Below, one piece after another: positions 1-8,149 of a DNA stretch of 17,569 nucleotides; the stretch's first letter is position 1, and each line of letters starts with the position of its first letter. The stretch is from Chrysochromulina tobinii (taxonomy: Eukaryota > Haptophyta > Prymnesiales > Chrysochromulinaceae): positions 1-17,569 of the forward strand of contig JWZX01001424.1 of NCBI GenBank assembly GCA_001275005.1, in the 5' to 3' direction. The notes beneath the pieces were generated by a model, which saw only the letters and a list, made by a program, of their open reading frames with translations, ran no database searches and was not told the origin of the DNA. A program made the position numbers and the translations under genes.

Positions 1-1
1 G

Positions 2-3000
2 CCGCCTTCGCCGCCGCCCTCGCCGCCTCCGCCCCCGCCGCCGCCCTCGCTGCCGCCCTCGCCCCCGCCACCCTCGATGCCGCCCACGCAAATGGTGCGC
101 GCGCTCGCGCTGCTCTACGAGGCCACGGGCGGCGACACGTGGCGCAACAACTTCAACTGGCTGTCCGGCGAGCCGTGTGTCGACGGCTGGTTTGGCGTGC
201 ACTGCTGCCCCCAGTCACTCCCGGTCCTACGCGGAGACGACGAGTGCACCGCCGATGGCGGCGGTGCCACTGGCGTGCGCACAACGCAGGGCAGCGCCGC
301 CTGCCACTCGGGATCAGTCACGGGCACCGCGCTCGACCTCGCCACCTGCGTCGTCGTCAAGGTGCTGCTGCCGTCCAACAACCTGATCGGCTCCCTCGAG
401 GGCGCGCTCGGCGACCTGCAAAACCTGCAGCACCTCGACCTCTCAGGCAACGCGCTGTTCGGTGCGCTGCCGTCGACAGCAGACTGCCTACCGCAGCTCA
501 CGTCACTCGACCTGGCGCAGACGCGCTCGTGGGACGACCAGGGCGGCGTCACCGGCACCGTGCCCGTGTGGCTCCTCGATCGCCTCAAGTCGCTGGCGCC
601 GCTGCGCCTCGCCAACAATGCCTTCGACGACCCGACGGCCGCCGAGTCCGCTGCCGCGATCCGCCGACTCTGGCTGCGTTGCTCGACGCTCGGCGCGGAG
701 CAGTGCTCGGGCGTGCCGCCGATTGGCTGCAGCGCCTTCAACCGCCAGGGCCAGCGCTACGAGGTAAAGCTCGACGGCCTCGGATGCGTGCGCTGCCCGA
801 CGCCCCTCGAAATCATCGGCATCGCCGTTGTCATCGCGGTCGTCGTGCTGTTCCTTGTGCTGGGCGTGGGCGGGTTCACGCGCTTCATGCGCAAGTACCC
901 GGAGTACGCCAAGACCCACGTCGCCTCGTTCATGATCATTGTGGGCCACCTGCAGATGCTCACCATCATCGGCAGCATGCAGCTTGGCTGGCCGCTCGTC
1001 ATCCAGCAGATCCTCGCGAGCATCAACCTGCCGCTCATGGGCTACATCCCGTTGCCGTGCATCCTGACCGACCCGGTGCTCAAGGCGCTGCTGAGCTACG
1101 CGGAGACCGCCGTCGTGCTGCTGCTGCTCGTGAGCTTCTGGGTCGTCGCGCAGTGCTCGCGCAAGGCGTGGGCCGAATACAACCTGAGCGTGCTCTTCGG
1201 CTTCCTCTTCACTGTCGGCCTCCGTGCGAGCGCGACCCTCTTCATGCGCTACGACGAGGACCAGACTCGGCTGATCATCGCCCGCCTCGTGGCGACGCTC
1301 CTCTGGCTCTTCTGGCTCTTCCTGCTCCGGCGCTTCCGCGGGCTGCTGGTGACGGCGGCGGCGGCAGAAGCGAGGGCGGCTGCGGCAAAAGCGTGGGTTG
1401 AGGCAGCGACTGAGGCGGCGGAGGCGGCGAGGGTGGCGAGGGCGGCGAGGGCGGAGGCAGTGCTCTTGCAGAAAAAGGCGCGCGGCGCGGCAGATGCGGT
1501 GCGCTACCTGACCGAGCGGTACAGGAGCGACGACGGCCCGGGCGGCGCGCGCTGGCCGCTCCGCTCGCAGTGGCAGCTCGTCGTGTGGGCGCGGCAGGGG
1601 CTTCTCTTCCTCGTGTCCTTTTTCATGGACTGTGTGATGTCGTTCTCGCCGTACGAGGCGCACCGGGCTGCACGCTACGTCTTCGCCGCGCTCGCGATCG
1701 CGGTCCTCGGCGGCTTCTGGCAGCTGCAGGCCTGGCGTCGGCCGTACGCGATGCCTCGGCACTATTGGCTCGAGGCCCTCCTCTACGCGGTCGACATCTC
1801 GGCCATCGTTCTTGCCTGCTTGTATGGCGCACACACGAACGACGGCGCGGTGCAGGATGGGTTCGGGCGGCTGGCGCTCGAGCTGATCCTTGGTGCGCTG
1901 CTCATTGTCTCCGTGGTCGGTGCGGCGATGCGTGTCTTCTGGGACGTCACGGAAGAGCGCAAGAGGTGGCGTGAGTGGGTGCCTCCGTCCCTTCCAACTA
2001 TTGATGAACCAATCGAGGCCGCCCTCCGCGACGGCGCGGTGCGCCTCATCGACTGTGCCTGGCTGCTGGATTACGATCGCTCGGATAGGCAGCTGCCGCG
2101 CGTCACCAAGGTGGTGGCACGCCTCTCTTCCAACGAGCCGACGGGCGTGCTGATTCGTCGGTTGGCGACGCACTGCGGGACCTCGTCCATCTGCATCACG
2201 CTGGAGGTGGCCTCGGCAGCCTCGCTGCCCCCCTCGCCGCCTCCCTCTCCTCCGGAGGTGCAGCCCGAGCTGGCCGAAGCGGGTGGTCACCGACAGGGTG
2301 GCGGAAGAGCTGGCGCGAGGATGAGGCAGGAGCAGGAAGAGTTCGATCAGGAAGAGTTCGATCTGGCGCTCGCTCTCTCTGCGTCGCTGGCTGAGCAAGA
2401 GCAAATAGAAGAACGCGACCGCCTCGCCGCCGCAGCGCGCGTCGCCGGTCGGACGGGCGTGAACGAGCGCACGGATGCTTCGCCTGCTCAAAGCTCGACG
2501 GTGATTGCACCACGGAGCAGCGCGCCCCTGGCCAGCGAGCCCCCACTCCACCACAACGACTCGATTCCGTTGCCGCTGCAACCAAATAGATCACGATCGG
2601 CCATGCACGAGCGCAACGAGCCGGCGCGCGTGCACGCGACGGGCGTGAGAACGCGCACGAATGCGTCACCCCTTCAAAGCTGGACAGCGCTTGCACGGTG
2701 GTGGAGCAGCGCGCGAGTGGCACCCGAGTTCGCAGCCAGCGCTCCGCCGCCGAGCTCTGATTCGAATTCTTTTCACGTCACCTTCCACCTCAGCACGTTC
2801 AACGAGGTCGCCCCGCTCACCGCAGCCGGCCTGCGCCGCAAGGCCGAGGCGGTTAAGGAGAGGCTGGCTGTGCTTGGGGCCGAGGGCATCAGAATTGTCA
2901 CGGGAAAGCCCTTTCTGCCACGCTGCCAGGACATGCCGGAAGAAGCTTTCCTGGAGCCCCAGGACGCCGCGGCCCTCTTCAGGCGGCCGCGGCGCGGCGT

Positions 3001-4393
3001 TCGTGGCGCTCGTGTCCTCAGCTACTGCTGGCGCATGCCTGGCATGCCCGACCCCGACGGCTGCACGCTTGAAAAGATCCGCGGCTACATGAACCTGGAG
3101 AGGGGCAGACAAGGCGGCGAGTACGGTCTTTTTGTGGACGTTGCTTGCCTGCCGCAGAACTATGCGTTGCCGTCGTGGCACGCCATGGAGGCGATCACGA
3201 AGCGCTTCGGCACCGAGGCGGACATTGGCCCACTCACCGTGCTCAAGTTTGAATTGGAGCACGTCGCCACGGAGGAAGAGGCGCAGGTTTGCGTCGACAA
3301 GGTCGTCTCCCTATGCGAGCAACAGCGCTGGGAGCTGGCCCCCCTGGCGGACTTTGAGAGCCTCGGCCTGAGCTCGCGCGGCCACGTCAGTGTGCTCGTC
3401 CAAGAGCGTTACATCATGGGCGTGAGCCGCTTCGACAAGGGAGCCTCTCCCGAAGGCTACGTGCGCTTCCGCACGCCTCACGACGCGAACGCGGCACGGC
3501 ACCATCCAGACTTCATGTTCGGCGGCAAGGAGCCAGAGCTGATGGGCGAGCACGTCTTCGAGAATGAGCTCAAGTTCAAGCGCGGCCTCTCCGTCATGGG
3601 CTGCCTCTACGCGTCCGCCACAGGTACCTGTGTGCTGCAGCTCAAGGCACCGCCAGGCGAGCTCAATGGTGACGACGTCGCGCCGAGCGAGCTCGTCTCC
3701 GAGCGCATGGGGACCGTCTTCGTCGTGTCGCTCAGAGACAAGTCGCTCGATGAGCCAGCACGCCGTCGCTGGCTCGAGGAGCTGCACGAGGAGCTGGGTG
3801 ACGGCGTAATGGCCTGCGAGAAGGGGCCCTGGGGTGAGGTAGTGGTGCGTGTTTATGGCGAGACGGCGGCACGCGCCGTGCGCACGCTGAACGAGGGCGG
3901 CTACCCGCTTCGTCGCAAGGATCGCGTGGTGTACCCAGTGTACAACTTGCGGCCGTACGGCTCGCGCGGGTGGCCGACCTTTGAGACGTCCGCTGCCTCG
4001 ATTGTGCTCGCGCACCACACGCAGCGAACGCCTCCCGTCGCGCAGGCGGAGGAGAGCGGTCCAAAGCTCATCAACATCGACCTGATCGACGCCCCACGTG
4101 TGGTGGAGGTCGTGCAGTCACCGGAGCGCCACCTCCTGCAGTGCAAGAAGAAACTGCTCTCGAAGCAAATCTTTTTCACCGGGAAAGGCGACCAGAAGGA
4201 TGTCGTCCAGCTGCTCTTTGATTTTGAGGACTCAGTCTCGGTAGAGGTTGATCAGAGGCGCGCCAGACACTCGAAGTTCTCAACAGAGGACCTCGAGCAC
4301 GAGCATGCCGCGAGGCAGGAGTATGCCGAGAGGCTGGGCGATGCGCGCAGGACGCGATCCCGCAAGCTGCTGCAGCGCCTCACCTTCCTCTAG
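2..4393 (+). CDS. LRR receptor-like polytopic membrane protein with UIM-like helix and SYCW/CLPQ cytosolic domain (5' partial)
   Basis: The frame is open from base 2 and reads Pro/Ser-rich stalk (PPSPPPSPP type) straight into the ATG at 77, so that ATG is probably internal and the true start lies off the left edge. Numbering from 77 (1438 residues): an LRR N-terminal cap (LLYEATGGDTWRNNFNWL, 12-29) and short leucine-rich repeats at 95-190; Cys-rich segment 201-240; about ten hydrophobic helices between 243 and 620, split by an Ala-rich coiled-coil at 427-470. The 278-330 part resembles the membrane region of large algal/stramenopile receptor-like proteins. Cytosolic part: SPPPSPP linker near 717, UIM-like helix 758-775, a 62-residue tandem duplication near 776-900, then a large domain 975-1385 with SYCW, GLFVDVACLPQ, RGWPTFE and FTGKGDQKDVV motifs. 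I infer a surface sensor with a cytosolic effector-like domain; ligand and output are unknown. No intron is needed. Confidence 0.82.
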   Translation, partial: PPSPPPSPPPPPPPPSLPPSPPPPSMPPTQMVRALALLYEATGGDTWRNNFNWLSGEPCVDGWFGVHCCPQSLPVLRGDDECTADGGGATGVRTTQGSAACHSGSVTGTALDLATCVVVKVLLPSNNLIGSLEGALGDLQNLQHLDLSGNALFGALPSTADCLPQLTSLDLAQTRSWDDQGGVTGTVPVWLLDRLKSLAPLRLANNAFDDPTAAESAAAIRRLWLRCSTLGAEQCSGVPPIGCSAFNRQGQRYEVKLDGLGCVRCPTPLEIIGIAVVIAVVVLFLVLGVGGFTRFMRKYPEYAKTHVASFMIIVGHLQMLTIIGSMQLGWPLVIQQILASINLPLMGYIPLPCILTDPVLKALLSYAETAVVLLLLVSFWVVAQCSRKAWAEYNLSVLFGFLFTVGLRASATLFMRYDEDQTRLIIARLVATLLWLFWLFLLRRFRGLLVTAAAAEARAAAAKAWVEAATEAAEAARVARAARAEAVLLQKKARGAADAVRYLTERYRSDDGPGGARWPLRSQWQLVVWARQGLLFLVSFFMDCVMSFSPYEAHRAARYVFAALAIAVLGGFWQLQAWRRPYAMPRHYWLEALLYAVDISAIVLACLYGAHTNDGAVQDGFGRLALELILGALLIVSVVGAAMRVFWDVTEERKRWREWVPPSLPTIDEPIEAALRDGAVRLIDCAWLLDYDRSDRQLPRVTKVVARLSSNEPTGVLIRRLATHCGTSSICITLEVASAASLPPSPPPSPPEVQPELAEAGGHRQGGGRAGARMRQEQEEFDQEEFDLALALSASLAEQEQIEERDRLAAAARVAGRTGVNERTDASPAQSSTVIAPRSSAPLASEPPLHHNDSIPLPLQPNRSRSAMHERNEPARVHATGVRTRTNASPLQSWTALARWWSSARVAPEFAASAPPPSSDSNSFHVTFHLSTFNEVAPLTAAGLRRKAEAVKERLAVLGAEGIRIVTGKPFLPRCQDMPEEAFLEPQDAAALFRRPRRGVRGARVLSYCWRMPGMPDPDGCTLEKIRGYMNLERGRQGGEYGLFVDVACLPQNYALPSWHAMEAITKRFGTEADIGPLTVLKFELEHVATEEEAQVCVDKVVSLCEQQRWELAPLADFESLGLSSRGHVSVLVQERYIMGVSRFDKGASPEGYVRFRTPHDANAARHHPDFMFGGKEPELMGEHVFENELKFKRGLSVMGCLYASATGTCVLQLKAPPGELNGDDVAPSELVSERMGTVFVVSLRDKSLDEPARRRWLEELHEELGDGVMACEKGPWGEVVVRVYGETAARAVRTLNEGGYPLRRKDRVVYPVYNLRPYGSRGWPTFETSAASIVLAHHTQRTPPVAQAEESGPKLINIDLIDAPRVVEVVQSPERHLLQCKKKLLSKQIFFTGKGDQKDVVQLLFDFEDSVSVEVDQRRARHSKFSTEDLEHEHAARQEYAERLGDARRTRSRKLLQRLTFL
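2385..2770 (+). repeat. In-frame imperfect tandem duplication, 186-bp period, inside the receptor gene
   Basis: GACGGGCGT at 2452 recurs at 2638, an offset of 186 bp (62 codons). The flanks also align: AAATAGA occurs at the start of both units, and GVNERTDASPAQSS aligns with GVRTRTNASPLQSW. The copies are diverged but still in frame. The segment lies in the disordered linker between the UIM-like helix and the SYCW domain. The exact outer boundaries are uncertain. Confidence 0.6.
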
Positions 4394-4556
4394 GAGCCGA
4401 TTCCTCACCTTCCTCTAGGAGCCGATGCCTTGCCTACCTCTAGGAGCCGATGCCTTGCCTTCCTCTAGGAGCCGATGCCTTGCCTTCCTCTAGGAGCCGA
4501 TGCCTTGCCTTCCTCTAGGAGCCGATGCCTTGCCTACCTCTAGGAGCCGATGCCCG
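4378..4556. repeat. 25-bp minisatellite overlapping the receptor stop codon
   Basis: TAGGAGCCGAT begins at 4391, 4416, 4441, 4466, 4491, 4516 and 4541, a strict 25-bp period with about seven copies. The units are near-identical; variation is confined to a few positions (for example TTCC versus TACC). The first TAG is the receptor stop codon, and the bases before it (CCTCACCTTCCTC) recur before the second TAG, so the array grew out of the end of the coding sequence. Because 25 is not a multiple of three, successive copies put TAG in all three frames. Confidence 0.95.
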
Positions 4557-5010
4557 TCCTCCACGTCTTCGGGCGCGTTGCCCTCTTGCCTTCCCGGGCC
4601 GACGCCTGAATGCATAGAATGGTTCTTGGTGGCGGATGACGTGCGTGAGTCCCGAGCGCCCTGGGCTACATTCGGAATGGGATTGGGACCGGATGCAAAG
4701 GTGTTGGCAGGGTGCGAAGGTGTGTGTGCAGCAGCCGCTCCATCGCATGGAACATGGGATTCTGGTCGCCGTTGTCCGACTCCGAGCCCAGGCGACGACA
4801 TGGGCGACGATGGTCGATGTCGGTGAGTCGCAGTCGGTCCGGTCGCCGTGGAGCCCGCCCGCGAGGGCGACCTGGTGCGTGAGCTCCGAGCCGGTAAGGA
4901 CCTCTCGGAACGGGAATCGCTAGGGGGCATTTGCGCCGTACGGCCTTGTAGCGGGCGTTATGTTCATAGGGAGCATGCACCGTGGAGTTTTGTAACGCCA
5001 CAACCACCGC
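4557..5010. other. Intergenic stretch without a recognisable gene
   Basis: This lies between the 3' end of the plus-strand receptor gene and the 3' end of the minus-strand dehydroquinate synthase gene, so the two genes converge here. Short open frames exist on both strands, but none has a recognisable domain, a signal peptide or a consistent reading. It probably holds the 3' untranslated regions of both genes. I see no RNA gene and no clear polyadenylation signal. Confidence 0.6.
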
Positions 5011-6243
5011 TCACCGCTCCTCAACGCGCGCTCTGATCGCCCGTCCCACATGCGTCCCCATCGCAGTCCGCCGAAGCAGCAGCCGGTCGCCCACCCTCAA
5101 GTCCGTCACGCTCCTCGGCTCGAGCCCTGCCTCCCCCTCGACCATCACGCGAACCGTCTCGGCCTGCTGCAGGAAGACCTGCCCGCTGGCCCCGTCCGAC
5201 TCGAAGGAGATGAGGAGCAAGGGGCGCGGCTCCACCTTGCAACGACCCACCGTGAGCGACCGTTGACTCCCCTGCGCATCGGTGATGAGCACCTGGTCAC
5301 CAGGTCGAATCTCGTCCAGGTACTTGGTCGTCTCGTCGGCGAGCAGTACGTACGAGTGCACCGGGCCCGCGTTGACACGAAACGGACGCGCGGGCACGAG
5401 GGCCCCGTGGAGCGTCTCGCCGTGGACGAGGCTGAGCAGCTTGGCAGATGAGCCCACGAGGGCGCCTTCGCCCACGCGCAGCAAGCTCGTGAAGTCGAGG
5501 GCGACCCGATCGCCGACGCCGCCGCTCGCCACTGCGGTGACGACACCAACGCTGAGCGCCGTCGTGGTCAGCGCCGGCGCGTCCTCGGCAACGGCGAGCT
5601 CGTCGGCGATCTCGTCGGCGAGAGCCGATGAGCGCGCCAATGCGCGCGTTTCGTCAATCTCGGTGCGCTGGGCTCGCGCGATCGACCCCGCCTGCCACAG
5701 CATCACTCGCCGTACGTCGTCCTCCTCGTCTGGCGGCGCGAGGACCAGCGCGCCCACGCCCAGCTGCAACGCAAACGCGAGGCCTGGGACTTGCTGCGCA
5801 CTGAGCGCCGTGACCGCTACCTGTGACGGCGTGCCATCGCACACGGAGACGAGGTTCTCCGCCGGGATCATCGTCCACTCCGCCTCGGTGGTAGCATCGA
5901 GGTGAATCCAGCTGGCCGAGCCCACAGCGGCCATCGCGGCCGACTGACCGGCGGGATCAGCGGCCATCGCTCGCACTCCCAGTCGCTCGCCGGCGAGGCC
6001 GAGGAGAGGCGCTGTCGGCTGATCGAGCGGCATCGGTGCGGCAGAGATCACGTCGCACGGAGGAAGATCCTCCGGGATACCATGCAACGTGACCGAAAGC
6101 CAGTCGACGAGAATCGCGTCAACGGGTGCATTGGCGGCGCCCTCACACTTGGAGAGTGCGGCGGACATATCCGGCGAAGCCACGGCGCGCAAATCAGCCC
6201 AGAGCTTCATCGCGGTGCAGAGGAGATGGACGACGACGAGCAT
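5011..6243 (-). CDS. 3-dehydroquinate synthase II (archaeal-type)
   Basis: The C-terminal half is a clear match to the DHQS-II family, which in archaea makes 3-dehydroquinate by NAD-dependent oxidative deamination and cyclisation of an amino-heptulosonate, feeding the shikimate pathway. From the ATG at 6243 (410 residues), the signature runs from about 245 to 392: GEGALVGSSAKLLSLVHGET, PARPFRVNAGPVHSYVL, GDQVLI, EPRPLLLISFE, FLQQAETVRVM and the final GDRLLLR. IPAENLV at about 126-132 is also typical. The frame is open to a GTG at 6297, but in a nucleus the first ATG is 6243; a second at 6210 starts at MKLWADLRA, where family members usually begin. Starting at 6243 adds MLVVVHLLCTA, a hydrophobic stretch that could be part of a signal or plastid-targeting peptide. 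Homologues also occur in plants, so this need not be a recent transfer. The archaeal substrate may not apply. Confidence 0.9.
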   Translation of the reverse strand: MLVVVHLLCTAMKLWADLRAVASPDMSAALSKCEGAANAPVDAILVDWLSVTLHGIPEDLPPCDVISAAPMPLDQPTAPLLGLAGERLGVRAMAADPAGQSAAMAAVGSASWIHLDATTEAEWTMIPAENLVSVCDGTPSQVAVTALSAQQVPGLAFALQLGVGALVLAPPDEEDDVRRVMLWQAGSIARAQRTEIDETRALARSSALADEIADELAVAEDAPALTTTALSVGVVTAVASGGVGDRVALDFTSLLRVGEGALVGSSAKLLSLVHGETLHGALVPARPFRVNAGPVHSYVLLADETTKYLDEIRPGDQVLITDAQGSQRSLTVGRCKVEPRPLLLISFESDGASGQVFLQQAETVRVMVEGEAGLEPRSVTDLRVGDRLLLRRTAMGTHVGRAIRARVEER

Positions 6244-6523
6244 ACACCGCGCAGCACGCGTGGTGAGCGCGCGACGCTCTAAGAAAACAAACACCACATT
6301 GTGCTTGGGTCGAAATCAAACAGTGGCTATGAAAACACCTCTGAGGAATTCTGCTGTTCAACACAACGCGCGCGCGCGCCGACCCCAGGCGGCGGAATTC
6401 ACCAGCGCCTCGGCACGGCGCGACGTCGGCTCCCCGCGGGAAACACGCCCACTACAACCACGTTCCGAGATCATTCGGACTTCGCCACCCTGCACAGCCC
6501 GTCCACCGTCGACGCCGATTTCG
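6244..6523. other. Intergenic spacer between helicase-like gene and DHQS gene
   Basis: These 280 bases separate the end of the helicase-like gene from the ATG of the synthase, both on the minus strand. The spacer holds a short alternating CG tract near 6366-6380 and no recognisable gene. It probably contains the helicase 3' UTR and the synthase promoter. I could not identify a TATA box or other defined element. Confidence 0.5.
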
Positions 6524-8110
6524 TCACGCGGCGGGCACGACGCCCACGCCGCTCTCGATCGCCATCCACTCGAGCCATCGCGGCACCTCGTTACCGGTGC
6601 GCTGGAGCAGCACGGCGAGCTCCGAGATGAGCGCTCGCGACGACGCGTCGGTCACAATCGTGGTCTTGCGACCCGAGTGGCCGCCTCGGCCAGTAAGGCT
6701 GAGCCGTTGGGCGTATTCTGCCATCGAGCTTGGCAGGTCGAAGCTGATGACGTTCCCAATCGGGCCGAGCTGCGCAATCTCGTCCGCGAGAGATCCGAGC
6801 GCCGTATCGGTGGCGACGAGGACCCGCGCACTGCCGCTCGCGAGCCGTGCGAGGAGCGCGTCCTTCTCGGCGCGCTTCGGCCTGTCCGTCGCGATCGCGG
6901 CCACCGGGAAGCCCTCCTCCTTGAGGAAGTACTCGACCGCCTCGCACTGCCGACGCGACCCGACGAAGACGAGACTCAGGCACGGCACCGTCGGCGGCGG
7001 CGCACTCGCCGTGGTGTGAATGTGAATGCTCGCCACGGCGCTCGCGCTGCCGCCGCTGCTGCCGCTGCTGCTAGAGGGCGGCGCGGCGGGGGGCGCGGCG
7101 GCCGCCGACGAGGGCGGCGGCACGAGCGCCGTCGCGGGCGCGGGCAGCGCGCCGCTCGAGTCCTTGCCCGCCCGCAACAGCGCCGCGAGCACCGGCTGCT
7201 TGCCCGTTTCGTGCCATCGGGTTTCGTCACAGAAGGCGACGCCCTGGCGGACGAGGGGTGTGAAGGCCTGGGCGATCCACGGCTGCGCGGCGGTCAGCTG
7301 CACGTGCCCGAGCACGCCGCCCTTGAACAGAAACGGCGTCACGCGACGCAGGGGTGCCGTCAGCGCGGCGCACGTGACGAGGGTTTGACGTTCCGCCGGG
7401 AGCGGCAAGCCTTCGTCAAGCACGACGCGCCGCAGGTGCGCGTCGTACCCGCCATCAAACGTGGCGTCGGCGCCGATCAGGACGAGGTAGCGTACGGCGC
7501 GCAGCGAGATCGACCCTCGCTCGAGGAGGTCGTGGAGTCGGCCAGGCGTCGCCACGACGAGGCCCGCCGAGGGCTCGCATGCACTGACGCTCGCGTCGAT
7601 GGGGACGCCGCCGCACGCGAGCGCGCATCGCACGCTCGTGCCATGCGCGAGGGTGCGCGCCGCGTCGGACGCGTACGTAGCGAGCTTTCGCGTGGGCGTC
7701 AGCACTAGCGCGCGCGGCTGGCACTTGGCCGTGGACGCCTTGGGGTCGACGGTCGAAGGCGGCGGCCGCGTGTCGAGCGCGAGCATGCCGATGAGCGCGA
7801 GCATGATCGGCGCGACCTGCTCGTCACCGCGCGGTGCGGCGCCCACGATGGCGAGGTCGCGACCCGCGAGCACGAGCGGCGCCGCGTACTTTTCGAGCGG
7901 CGGGATCTCCCGATCGGCGACTGCCTTGAGGAGCGGTGCGGGCAGCTCCGAGAGCTCAGCGTACGTTGCGATCGGCATGCGCAAGGGCAGGTCGGGGCCA
8001 TCGCACTGGATGGTGTACTGCAGCCCGCTCTCGTCGTTCGTGCGCGGAGCGGCCATCGAGGCGGAGACGATAGAGATGAGGTTCCGTGCGCCTCGAATCG
8101 GGTTCGTCAT
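6524..8110 (-). CDS. DEAD-box helicase-like protein with degenerate ATPase motifs (pseudo-helicase)
   Basis: From the ATG at 8110 (528 residues) the protein follows the two-RecA-domain DEAD-box layout in full order. The catalytic motifs are changed. Walker A AxTGSGKT reads AAPRGDEQV (no Lys/Thr); motif Ia PTRELA reads PTRKLA; Ib ATPGRL is intact; DEAD reads IGAD (VLIGADATFDGGY); SAT reads CAA. In domain 2, motif IV is LVFVGSRRQCEAVEYFL, motif V is VLVATDTALGSLADEIA instead of VATDVAARGLD, and VI is QRLSLTGRGG instead of HRIGRTGR. A low-complexity Pro/Ser/Ala/Gly linker joins the domains. The frame is open and third positions stay GC-rich, so it looks like a maintained gene. I infer it binds RNA or a partner protein without ATP-driven unwinding. 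A second possible start is 8056. The same frame continues upstream into a transporter-like segment (separate entry). Confidence 0.8.
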   Translation of the reverse strand: MTNPIRGARNLISIVSASMAAPRTNDESGLQYTIQCDGPDLPLRMPIATYAELSELPAPLLKAVADREIPPLEKYAAPLVLAGRDLAIVGAAPRGDEQVAPIMLALIGMLALDTRPPPSTVDPKASTAKCQPRALVLTPTRKLATYASDAARTLAHGTSVRCALACGGVPIDASVSACEPSAGLVVATPGRLHDLLERGSISLRAVRYLVLIGADATFDGGYDAHLRRVVLDEGLPLPAERQTLVTCAALTAPLRRVTPFLFKGGVLGHVQLTAAQPWIAQAFTPLVRQGVAFCDETRWHETGKQPVLAALLRAGKDSSGALPAPATALVPPPSSAAAAPPAAPPSSSSGSSGGSASAVASIHIHTTASAPPPTVPCLSLVFVGSRRQCEAVEYFLKEEGFPVAAIATDRPKRAEKDALLARLASGSARVLVATDTALGSLADEIAQLGPIGNVISFDLPSSMAEYAQRLSLTGRGGHSGRKTTIVTDASSRALISELAVLLQRTGNEVPRWLEWMAIESGVGVVPAA

Positions 8111-8149
8111 TCCGTCGCACAGTTTCACAGAAGAAAACTGAAAACTCCT

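Noticed and set aside
503-2581. 692-codon open frame antisense to the receptor gene
   Set aside because: It is rich in Arg, His and Glu with no domain, as expected for the antisense of GC-rich coding DNA. The sense strand has clear LRR and membrane features.
4378-4556. CRISPR-like array
   Set aside because: The units are contiguous 25-mers with no unique spacers; this is a minisatellite.
4490-4930. Open frames through and after the 25-bp array
   Set aside because: They are produced partly by the repeat itself (recurrent GKASAPRGRQ-like peptides) and show no recognisable domain.
6244-6297. GTG start that would lengthen the DHQS protein by 18 residues
   Set aside because: GTG is not a usual nuclear start, and the first in-frame ATG is at 6243.
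6089-7708. 539-codon plus-strand open frame across DHQS and helicase-like genes
   Set aside because: It is Arg-rich with no domain, spans two genes antisense and has no family features.
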